Assembly: GCA_944472135.2 (NCBI GenBank) | Contig: OX235266.1 | Span: 14,735,925 to 14,799,924, forward strand | Direction: 5' to 3' | DNA: 64,000 bases | Source: Trichobilharzia regenti | Taxonomy: Eukaryota > Platyhelminthes > Trematoda > Strigeidida > Schistosomatidae | In this document: in pieces, positions 54,343-64,000 of the stretch | How the letters are laid out: the number at the start of each line of letters is the position of its first letter | Numbering within the stretch: position 1 is the stretch's first letter | Translations under genes and position numbers: made by a program | Notes under the pieces: model-generated | Seen by the model: only the letters and a program-made list of their open reading frames with translations | What the model was told of the DNA's origin: nothing | The model's database searches: none

Positions 54343-56639
54343 ATAGTACTTAATATTGTCTGGTTGAAGCCACTTTCAGTGTCTAACCTCTCATATGTCT
54401 TCGCAAAGCAAAGCAAAGGTAAGAGGGTTAGGCGTTTAGAAAGGTAAAAATCTATACCCATGTTGATGCGCCCAATAATATGGAGTTGACAAGTAAAAGT
54501 ACCTAATATTTGGGAACTGCTATATATAGACAACAGTTCCGCAGCAGCTTAATACACATAAAACAGAACCTTACAACTTTTACTGAGGAATAACAAAAAC
54601 TGTGTACATTTGTTATCGACTACATTAAAGAGACGCAAAAGTTGGGCTTCCACCTGAGTTTATGTGAATTAAATCTTCGCAAAACAACTGTCAAAAATTA
54701 TTGGCAGCGTCTAGAAACAATCTTGGAATAACTTAAACAAAAACCACGTATTCTTGACTGTAACACAAAAGCAGAGTACCCGAGTGGAGATTTCAAGTTA
54801 CAAAACCATCCGAAATCGAGTAACTATAAAAGTTTAAAGTGTTGCACGACTAACATACACGTATTTCATAAAAATGACACAAAACATCTCTCAAAAGCAA
54901 GAATGTCGGCTCCAAGAAACATGATCTCTCTTGGACACACTCCACTAAGTGAAAGAGATACGAAACAGAACCGATGGCTGTGTTCTCCAATCATGACCTT
55001 AGTCCTACTAAACCCGTCATAAATAAATTACTCCTCGCGTCGGTGTCATTATTTATAACCTGCAAAGAATAAGACAAGCAGCTGAACTTACTGCGCCTGG
55101 ACAATTTGCACAGTAGAGAAAAAGGAGGAAACAGAGGTGCAATTTTAGGCTAGATTCATATTCTTAAAGGAACAAGCATCTATGTTAGCACACAATGACT
55201 GGAGCTATGATCAAGAAAGGTATGTATGCAACTTGTGTGTGTGCAACTTGCTTTTTTCTCTCTTACTACTAAATCAAAACATTCCAAAGGCTACAGCAAG
55301 AGGATTCACATGTCTTTGCATTACGGTGGAGGACTGACTCCACTGTTGAGTCATTTACCCTGGGAACAAAATAACAGAAGTATCTGGATCATGAGAGAAA
55401 TCTTTTACGAGAGTAATGGGCGAATACAGCACTGACATAGACAAAATGGCTTCTATCTTCAATCAGAAAATTCGGAAATGAGTCTCTGAGTAATGGTGCG
55501 CTTAAACGTGAGAAAGTCGTGGCAACTAACACTATTCTTGTCTCTTACTTCAACCTAACCATCGCACTCGTTGCTAGAGAGGAATCAGACACAGATCCAT
55601 GCATAATTTCAAGTATATGAAAGCAATATATGCCGACGTAACTACTATCAAAAGTGAAGGGAATACTGTGATGCCGCAATTGCAATCTCCTTTCAATCAC
55701 ACTGGTGCTAATTAAAAGCCTGCGCAGATACAAAGACTCCCGATAATTGTTAGAAAAGCGTGAATGAAAGCAAACTAGATGCAATGAGGAGGACTTACCA
55801 AAAACACAGTCAACGTGGCGTAAAATTTACAATTAGCGGTGTAACTGTCCAATATCCACGGTCATCTTCACGAACTAATAAAAACTAAATCAGTTAATTG
55901 CACCACTTACTTGCTTGTGGAAGAAAGTTACTGATCTCCTCTATGGTTCTGTGTGGTCAGTCACACAAGTCAAGTTCCGTAGCTTTATCGATCCAGAAGG
56001 AATAGGGAAACTGTTTAGATTTGAAGGGAAATTGGTTGTTTGTCATAGTTGTAATAGCTGTGAAAATCGCTAGTAGGCGGATTACAAAAACGTGGAAACA
56101 AATAAATGTCATGAAACCGCGACTAAATAAACAGAAAGAAAAATGGAAAAATAGAATACATGGGTAGAAAAAACTCCATAGGTTCTAGGAACTCGGATGA
56201 ACCGATCAGTATAACGAGTTTATTTGAAAAATATCATTACAGTGTACTACATAAAAAGTATACCTTGATTCTTTCAGATAGATAGTGTATTGGTCTCATT
56301 CCATTAACTCATGTATGACCGAAATTTGAGTCTTTCTACATAAGATTTAGTAGCCGCGGATATTGGGTGACGCGAAGTGAAAAAAGAGACAGGTTTTGGT
56401 TCTGTGTGACAACATTAAAAAGGTGGTCACAAGGGAGCCCGTAATGACCTCATGGCAAGATCACCTTATTTTGTCGATCCTATCAGTGTAATATTTTGTG
56501 GACAGGTTTTAAACCCCTACTGAATCATTGGTTGCAAGACTTAATTTTATCAACCTCCCATCGAAAATTTCATTCTTAATAACTTATATCTCCTGTGTTA
56601 CTCTGACTTGAACCTAAGCTAAGAGTTCGAGGTCTCTCC
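54343..56639. other. Unassigned sequence
   Basis: About 2.3 kb with no recognised gene or repeat. Open frames of 69-84 codons (for example 55226-55435) show no family features or splice support. Possibly intergenic or old, unrecognised repeats. Confidence 0.35.
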
Positions 56640-57110
56640 TGAGATGTGAAGCGATGGTGTGGGTCTCCATGTATGGTAGCACACAGGTATTGCGGTATTT
56701 ATATTTACCAAAAACGTATCGCAGTTCACAGACGACAAATGATCACTGGATGTGTGAAGGATAAACTGCCGCTTTGGGCCACCTCAATGTGTGTTTATAA
56801 ATTCACCTGTTCGTGTGGGGCTAGTTATATTGGCCGCACAAAGTGCACGCTTTCCAAACTCATCTCTGAACATTATCCGACATGGTTAGCAAAATGACAA
56901 TGCAAGACAATTACTAGCTCAACTCTGGAGCACTTGGTGAACTCAAGCCACTTAGCTCTAGCAGAGTCGTCTTTCACGATTATCTACAACGTGAGGCCAA
57001 ATGATACAGAGGGCATCGATTTTCGTCATTTGTGTATGGCGGAGGCGCTGGCAATTCGTCAATACAACCCTGGACTCTGTTTACAGAAAAAGCTTGTTTA
57101 GTCTATTATT
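56640..57110 (+). mobile_element. PLE-E, GIY-YIG end
   Basis: Frame 56646-56897 gives CVYKFTCSCGASYIGRTKCT then LSKLISEHYPTWLAK, a well-kept GIY-YIG start. After a stop the usual PLE tail follows (TSSTLEHLVNSSHLALAESS, then FRHLCMAEALAIRQYNPGLC). RT is not present upstream. Confidence 0.8.
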
Positions 57111-57489
57111 CTACCTTGGTGTTAACCTCTTCACTAATCGTTCCCTGTAAAAAATTTGATTTTGTATTTTTTCAATTTTCTATTTTGCTTCTATTTTGCT
57201 TTTATTTGAATAATTAATTCACTATTATTACCGTCATATGTTCCTTTTGCACATTTTCACATCCTTTTCACATTTGTTTAATTGACACCCGACTACCTTT
57301 ATTCTCACTCAATGGCAATGTTAACCTTATCAGATTTCTAACTTTGTGCCGCTGAGTACCACGTAGTTAACAACTTTTATTTTTTACTTCTAAAGCTACA
57401 TCCGAGTAACTATATCAGTTATGTCACGCTCTCTTACCCCTCTTACAAAGTAATGGACTACTATACATTTTCGGTAAATAAAAATAAGA

Positions 57490-57550
57490 CTGTACAGCCA
57501 GCCTGTGAAGATGATCTCATCGTCAAAGAAAATTTTCTTCGCTGAATTTT
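57490..57550 (+). repeat. PLE-type hammerhead-like motif at PLE-E end
   Basis: GACTGTACAGCCAGC, CTGTGAAGA, a 6-bp hairpin GATGAT-CTC-ATCGTC, then AAAGAAAATTTTCTTC and GCTGAAT. CAGC and GCTG can form stem I. The hairpin overlaps core box 1, which is interrupted by TG, so it is probably inactive. Confidence 0.5.
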
Positions 57551-60500
57551 TCTCTTATTTTCTTCATGACTCAATGGATATTTTCGGTTATTTGAAGCAG
57601 AGGAAGAACCCTGTGACAGTGGAAGAACTCAATACGTTTCTTAAGTTTTCTGTCAAGGTTGCCAAAGCGAATGCAATAATCAGTTCTGGTTTTATTCCTC
57701 TCAGCTGTATGTGCATGAATAGCATAAACCGACAGAGATTTTGCCTAGGATTTTGGCTAAAAATAAGACCTAAGAGATGCCGATTTCATGTGAACCTTAG
57801 GAGAAGTAAGTAACCTGTCGTAGTGATTAGTTCTGCTGTTGTACCACCACACAATATCGAAATTCAAGAATATTTCATTGACATTTACCCAGACTTCTAA
57901 TCTTGTCGAGTCTATCTTTGGCTTGCCTAAGTCATCCCCACCGCTAATAGCCCTCTAAATATTAGTGTAACTGACTTAACGAACAGCTACGAAGCTTGGA
58001 TTGTATGGGAAGTCTTTTATGAATAATTAGAACAGTCATGTCGGGAGCGCAGTAGAATATAGAGCACAGAGCCGTCTATTCGAAGTACCTGTAGATTTAC
58101 AACCATTTTTCATTCAATCTCCAAAAGATACCATAAAAGCCTGTCTTCCTATTTCCGTCGATTGTTATGGAATCTGCGGGCACGGAGCTACAAAGACAGA
58201 GATTGGCATCATAGCCTACTGGCTGATTTCAATTGGTCCTATCTGCCATTGTCTTCTCGTTGTATCCCACAGTGACATTCGCCTTCCAAAAGTGTCCAAC
58301 TTTTCAGTGGCACCGCTGTAGAGTAAGTAGGGCTTAATACACGTGAAACCTAACCTTTCTCTGATAGTTTGACAAAGCAACCTCTATTTCAATCAGTAAG
58401 TAGCTCTCCTTCCAGACTTACAGCAGCAGTACTGTGGGGATAACCTCTGACGTCTCTCTTTCCGTTTCCAGTTCTTCCTGAGAGATTTCGTCCGCTCCTG
58501 AATGACAGTAAATACTCAGTACAGAAAACGAATCTCACGGGCATGATAGAGATGGTCACAAAATAACCCATAAAGAGAGCCAACCGTTCATGGCGTAGCT
58601 ATTCGAATGTTGCGTGTGTGGGGTCAGATGTTCAACAGCTCTGGGGATGAGGACACCAGCGGAAAGCTTTCTCCTGTAGGATGGCACTACCTCTCGCTGA
58701 GGTTACTGGCTTACATACAAAAGGGGGGAAATGACTGAAGGTCGGCGTTTGAGAATGGACTGTCTCGCCACAAATACGTGGCACGGGATCGGTATCTCAG
58801 ACAGGCACAGCGGTACGCACACTATCAACCCTATTTACCTTTCGCTTCTTATTCATATAATTTTCGCACCCTGACCTTTGGGTGTAACATCTTTCTCATG
58901 ATATTCTCATACATCCGGTAGACACGTTACCACTTTATTGTGTTCATTCGACCCTTAGAAAGCCCACGACGGACTCTACGTCACACCGCTTACGTAACCA
59001 TACAAACAATATCATCTCTTCTTGCCTATGAAACTCCGCAACTCACTTATTCTTCAGGATACGCAACAAAAGTAGGCCTTATTGGAAGCAGTGATGTAAT
59101 GAGCAATTCCTGACCTTTGACACTCATGACTTATGCGAGTAACATAGGAAGAAATGACCATTTATATTTCAGATTGAGCATTTAGAGACCTCCATCATCA
59201 TGTACAGGGCCAAAGAAATTAGTTGAGTCGACTGTACCCTAGTCGTTTCACCGTCAAAGATCAGTTCGCTAATCCGTGGAAACTGAAACACGCGGGAGTC
59301 GGTATAATTTTCGAGGGACAAGAGCACGGTGGGGTTGTTATGGTGTGACTGTGCGACTCTGTAATTCATTCCCACAATCGCTAATAAATACACCTTTGAG
59401 CAGCCGCGATAACTGTATTCTATATTCGCTAGCTGACCTGCTGGTTGACCAGGCCAGGCTAAAGAGTCAGCAGGTGCTGTGGTTGAAACCCCGGATCTGA
59501 CAAGATAGGTGGCCACGCAACAATCGTGAGAGGTGTCCCAGGCGAAGCTGACTGGAAACTAGTTCAAAGTCATCCAAGCAGCGTAACTAACCGATTTCAT
59601 TCTCTAAAATCATCCGACATATGTAGAGATTACACAGATGTTCGAATAAAGTTAATGCAGCATTGGACGGGTAGTGCCACTCGTTTGGTCATTTGAAGCT
59701 CCATTCAGGATTCGTCAGCTAAATTTAACTGTCCCTCCCAAAATAACTCAGAACAAAAGCACCAAACTGATGAGACATTAAATGATGGAGCCCACTTCTG
59801 TGAGCCTTTCAATAGAAAATCTAATCACAAAATCAACTTTAAAATTTTGGTCGTCATAGTAGGGATTGTTAAGGACAGTAGGTTGTAGACCCCTTTGGCT
59901 GTAAATGTTGGGTCGAATTTTGCGGTAGGAAATTGCATCGGTCCACAAATGGATACGAGAAACGAATGTGCGCGTGTTTTTACTTTAAGATTACATCCTC
60001 GAAAGCAGTTGGCCTTGGATCGTAGTGTATGTAACAACTTAACAACTTAGTCACCAGGTAAGACGTGCAGTGACTGCATGAAATCAAGCCTTAACCAGTG
60101 ATATAGATAGGACCTAATATATGAACTGCATCACCGTTAAAACTTATGTGAGGCCTTTTGGAAAACCCGTAGTAATCTACTATAACACACAGGCTGTGCT
60201 CCACGACCCGATGCAGCTTCTATATTAGAATCTGCAGCTTCATTTTATCATGGATTTCCACCGCTTTAAGGAATAGTGCGTAGGCCCCCTTAATTTGGTC
60301 TGACTTTTAGGAGCTGGACGTCACACTGGCCTTTGGTTAACACCACTGCTGACGAGAAGTTGGCGAACGCCACGAATTTGAATGTTCCCACTTCATACAT
60401 CCTCCCATAGGGAGTAGTCATATGTGCTTATTGCACCCCAGGTTAAAACTTGACTTTCGAACGATTATAGTGCATTTCTTGGAGGTGAGGGAAAATCCTA

Positions 60501-61019
60501 AGGAATTACTTTTTACTTTTGAGCCTACAGCAGTAAGTCACTTGATATATTATAGATTGCTATTTTAGCTGAAAACCCAGACTGGAGGAAAATATTATGC
60601 GAAAAATTACTCTGAGGATTCTGTACATTGCGCAAGCATATGCAAATGGCTTTACAAGACTATAATTTACCGGTAGCCTGACGCACATATATAGTTCATG
60701 CTTCATTTCATGCGTGGTTAAATCATGAAGATAATTCACCAGTGAATATCAAAATTGGAGTTTCTGGAGTTCAGCCGATCAGTGGTGAGAATTGTCCCAC
60801 TTAAATTATGTACCTATTCAGACGAAACATTGCTGACAATTGAGGACGACAATCGTCTAATAGACGCCACCTTTAACTCCAAAATGTCTTAAATCAGTCT
60901 CCTCAATAAACCTGGCATCGAAGACAATTATTATAACAATTCTTTTATTTCATCGAAAGGTCTGAAAGTACTCGAAGGAAATGGGGTGCACGAAGTGAAC
61001 ACTTTCTTTGATGTAATTT
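57551..61019. other. Unassigned sequence
   Basis: About 3.5 kb with no recognised gene, RNA or repeat family. It looks less AT-rich than neighbouring spacers in places (58600-59600). The frame continuing to 57813 and those at 59169-59516 show no domain that I recognise. Confidence 0.35.
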
Positions 61020-61328
61020 TATGATAAGAGCTGGCTGCTAGCCAAATTGGCAGACGTTAATTTACGTCAAGGTTTATGTCCCAAATGTTGGTCATGATAA
61101 AAATAGGAACAAAGACTTTGCGTAGGGATACAATTAGCATTTGATGATCTGCCATTCAGGAAACAGCCACAAAGAGATATAAGGTTAACTTTCTGTGAGA
61201 AACAACCAATCTGAAGACTGTGTTTTCCTACAAAAAATAATCTATAATAGTGTACGTGAAAATCTATAAATATGTGTTGATTTCTTTAATAAACGATACG
61301 CTGCCTGGCCCTTATCTCCTCTTGTTAC
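61020..61328 (+). mobile_element. LTR-B solo LTR, oldest copy
   Basis: The start is eroded (TTATGATAAGAGCTGGCTGC) and the end is CTTGTTACTA. The interior keeps AAATATGTGTTGATTTC and the AATAAACGATACG signal. Confidence 0.75.
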
Positions 61329-61389
61329 TATTTCACTTGTGTCACAGGAACTCTAAACGGGACTCAAGGGGCAAAGCAGCGAACATTTT

Positions 61390-61576
61390 TTTGTTTTGAT
61401 TACACCTTGATTCCACACAGTACTGTTGGTGCAAGTATGGAATTTTCAGCATGTGATACCGGTGGCCCAAATTTAGCAGGCCGACGATTGATATCAGGTG
61501 TGCGTCGACAGGGGATTGAAACCCGGACAATGTGTATGGTCGGTGGGAGTCCTAACCGCTGTGCCACCGACGCATA
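61390..61576 (-). repeat. SINE-2, tRNA-headed SINE
   Basis: Third minus-strand copy: TGCGTCGGTGGCACAGCGG head (plus 61555-61573), tail at ACACCTTGATTCC. The B box is degenerate (GGTTTCAATC). Confidence 0.75.
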
Positions 61577-63442
61577 TACTGAGCGCCCCGGATGGGCCCA
61601 AACCTCCAATACATGAAGGATTACCATTGTCAGCTAACTCTCAGAAACTGCCAATGTCCAGTTCTTACTACGCTGGACCTCATGCTGTCCCTGGAAGACT
61701 TTCAGAAACACTTTGTAATAACCAACGCGAAAAAAGCAGAACACAGATTGGCGACTCAAGAATCCTTTGTTCTTACGCCTATATGTAACCAAAAATAAGG
61801 TTATTACACACAAGGTTTCTGATAGTTTTTTATCTTCCAATGAACAGCGAACGATGAGACGATGACTGCTGACTAGATGACTCTCGCGAAAAGTATGGAG
61901 GAGTTGGGTTTGAGCAAACAACAAACATTTATGTGTATGTATCAATTTACATGTTCCAGTGGTTTTAAGCACATAGGATGTACCAGTAGGACATTATTAA
62001 GAAAGTGTTCAAGAACGTCTTCCAATATACAGAGCAACTAATAGCTCACACTTTTTCCGGTAATAATGCATCAATAGGACATTCCCCTAGTATGATGTAC
62101 AAGGTAAGTTAGATTCGCTTGGATGGATTCCACCGACCTCTTTGTACAGCTGAAGCCCCCGTTATACTATTTCAGTGAACTGTGTATATAAAGACATCTT
62201 GTCCGATCTAGATCATTACTATGGACTCAAATTTGTAATTGTTTAGCCTGCTGTATCATGATCTTGCATGCAGTCTACTTTCATTTTGCTTAGCTTCAAC
62301 GAGACCTTGGCAAAAAGCTATATACTCCGAATATCTTCCTTCGATGAATCATATTCCTCTTCCCGACTGTATATTCCTTGTAGTGACCATCTCTGTACGC
62401 TGTTCATTACTCAATGCTTCAGATCATATGTGATTAGTTAACTGAGTTTCATCATTTACCACTACTCTTTCATGACGAACATTTTAGTATGTTATGTTAC
62501 CAAGCAAAATTAACCTCCAACATTTATTGACACTTTCGATAGTCTCTAATCCCACAGCTATGAAAAGGATTCCTTTTGTAAACGTATGTCTTTTTAATTT
62601 TTTTAAGTCACACGAATATTCTTCATACAATAGAAAGTATGAAAAAATATCAAAAGATGATTGATGCATCAGCCTACTACTCAATTTTTAACGTCTTTTT
62701 ACAAAGCCTGTGGTCGCTCACAAAGGGAGTTATTTAAATGGTTTAATTGTGAATGCCTCTCACACAAATACTCCAGATAAATAACAATAAACAACTCACA
62801 TAAGCCAAAAAGCAGTGTCCCTCCACATTTATTAAATTCGTGCACTACAAGTGTTCTGATCTTTTAGAAACTGACTTTTCTTCCAAAATGATTACTCAAA
62901 TTATCGAACAACGGCCTTTATTATTGAGAGAATACCAGTGTAGTTAATGAACCTTTACTTCCGAAAGCACGGCAAAGGGATAGAGAAATGGGAATGCCCA
63001 TTAAAACAAACGGGAGGAAATTCACCATTCAGTGGATAAAGAAAGCCTAACAAATCATAAAGAAGACAATTATTTTACTTGCTGATCATTCCATCCTTCT
63101 GAGCTCCTTAACCACTTACATCATCCGAGTGGCCATTTAATACTGCGTTTCGAAGGCGCATTCAGTACGACATACATATGTTCATGTTCTACGAGTGTAT
63201 TCCATTACTTGGGACTATAACAGTTGCCACTCGTGGAATCATCAACCCCAGGTCCTATGACACTTTTTTATCGACTAGAACTAAAGGATTTTTCGCCTCA
63301 AGTAAAACAGCTAAATGAAAGCCCGACGTTTTACTTTCCTATCCAAAGCTATTTGTTTTTGTTTTTTTCAATTCAATAATGCAGCAGCAGTTTTACATCC
63401 TTCGAAATTCCTGGGAAGTTAAAATAATCCTTGTCTTTAATA
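61577..63442. other. Unassigned sequence
   Basis: About 1.9 kb with no recognised gene or repeat. Open frames at 61498-61972 partly derive from SINE-2. Confidence 0.35.
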
Positions 63443-63959
63443 ATGATCAAGTCTAACCAACACATGAGTACTATAGATCATTTAGAGGCTGATGCTTGCT
63501 ACTCATCTGAAATCCCCAGTTCTGCTGGTGATTTTACACTTCAATGGAAAGACAAAGATGAAAAGTTATTGGATATGACCTAATATGGATCCGACTGACA
63601 ATGTGGCTTGCAGTACAAATGAATTATTGGTAATTTATAAATCCACTGCAGACCGACAAAAAAAATTCAGTGGTATTAAGCCTTTCATCCAGCTGTGTGA
63701 TCCATCACAAGATGTTTGCCCAGGATCACTTCTCAAATCTCAGAGCTTACTGGACTTTTTGGCTGCGGTGGCTGTTAAGATCATGTCCCCAGGTAACTTC
63801 TTGGTTTATGACACACCAAATAGAGAGCCTAGTGGAAAGTTTGGAACTTCAAGTCTACAGACTTGTGATATGTCACTAACAGACCGTCAGGTTTTGCATC
63901 TTTGTAGGAAATCTGCAAACAACTCATGTTCGACGCTGTTTAAGTTGAATTATGCCTAA
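63443..63959 (+). pseudogene. Coding-like tract with a frameshift, unknown family
   Basis: Frame one runs from an ATG at 63443 (SAGDFTLQWKDKDEKLLDMT) to TAA at 63581-63583. The next frame opens at 63579 and runs 125 codons from 63585 to TAA at 63957-63959 (for example NELLVIYKSTADRQKKF, LLDFLAAVAVKIMSPG, SLTDRQVLHLCRKS). The two together read like one protein interrupted by a +1 shift. I do not recognise the family. It may be a decayed gene copy, or an exon whose splice sites I cannot see because the window ends. Confidence 0.35.
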
Positions 63960-64000
63960 GGATGTAGGAATTTTGTGGTGTCTGGAAAGAAATTGGCTCT

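Noticed and set aside
59169..59516. 115-codon minus-strand frame
   Set aside because: No domain, motif or splice evidence; the opposite strand is equally open.
61498..61972. Overlapping frames near SINE-2
   Set aside because: They start inside SINE-2 and lack coding features or splice support.

Overview
The window is AT-rich eukaryotic DNA, mostly interspersed repeats. The repeat set points to a blood fluke (Schistosoma): tRNA-headed SINEs with hammerhead-ribozyme motifs (the Sm-alpha type), several Penelope-like retroelements with GIY-YIG endonuclease domains, RTE-like and CR1/jockey-like LINEs, and gypsy-like LTR elements. The species is inferred from repeat type and gene content, not from a search.

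Host coding sequence is sparse. On the plus strand three exons (5747-5893, 8305-8402, 13536-14279) form the 3' end of an ErbB/EGFR-type receptor tyrosine kinase. They encode the end of the kinase domain and a 247-residue cytoplasmic tail, with compatible intron phases; the introns are full of transposons. On the minus strand an intronless coding exon (42602-43342) encodes a TVP23/FAM18 Golgi membrane protein. Weaker candidates are a minus-strand exon at 2547-2644 and a frameshifted coding-like tract at 63443-63959.

Repeat families are named locally. SINE-1 is a long tRNA-headed SINE with a hammerhead-like segment, often arranged head to head. SINE-2 and SINE-3 are other tRNA-headed SINEs. SINE-4 is a tRNA-headed element with a hammerhead core. 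Sm-alpha is the classical ribozyme SINE. RTE-A has a 3' end reading CCTCTAGGAACTAAA plus an ATA-rich tail; RTE-B has an ACAG-repeat tail. CR1 denotes CR1/jockey-like LINEs ending in AATAAAG plus ATT repeats. PLE-A to PLE-F are Penelope-like copies. LTR-A is a gag-protease LTR element; LTR-B is a family with LTRs of about 320 bp starting TGTGGTGAGAG.

Layout: 1-5.7 kb repeats; 5.7-14.3 kb ErbB 3' exons with a PLE-A copy split by RTE-B in the first intron; 14.9-16 kb RTE-A copy carrying an Sm-alpha palindrome; 17.7-20.5 kb two PLEs tail to tail; 21-37.6 kb LINEs, PLE-C and SINEs; 38.1 kb SINE-4 ribozyme; 40.0-41.1 kb miniature LTR-B element; 42.6-43.3 kb TVP23; 43.4-47.7 kb PLE-C, PLE-B, PLE-F and RTE-B; 48.6-51.3 kb complete but pol-less LTR-A element; 51.3-57.5 kb PLE and RTE remnants; 57.5-63.4 kb mostly unrecognised.

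The most striking points are a young LTR element with only gag and protease, joined by a canonical -1 slippery site; a young LTR-B derivative whose interior is about 420 bp; a near-perfect 235-bp-arm Sm-alpha palindrome with 13-bp target duplications; and hammerhead-like motifs that recur in several unrelated repeat families.
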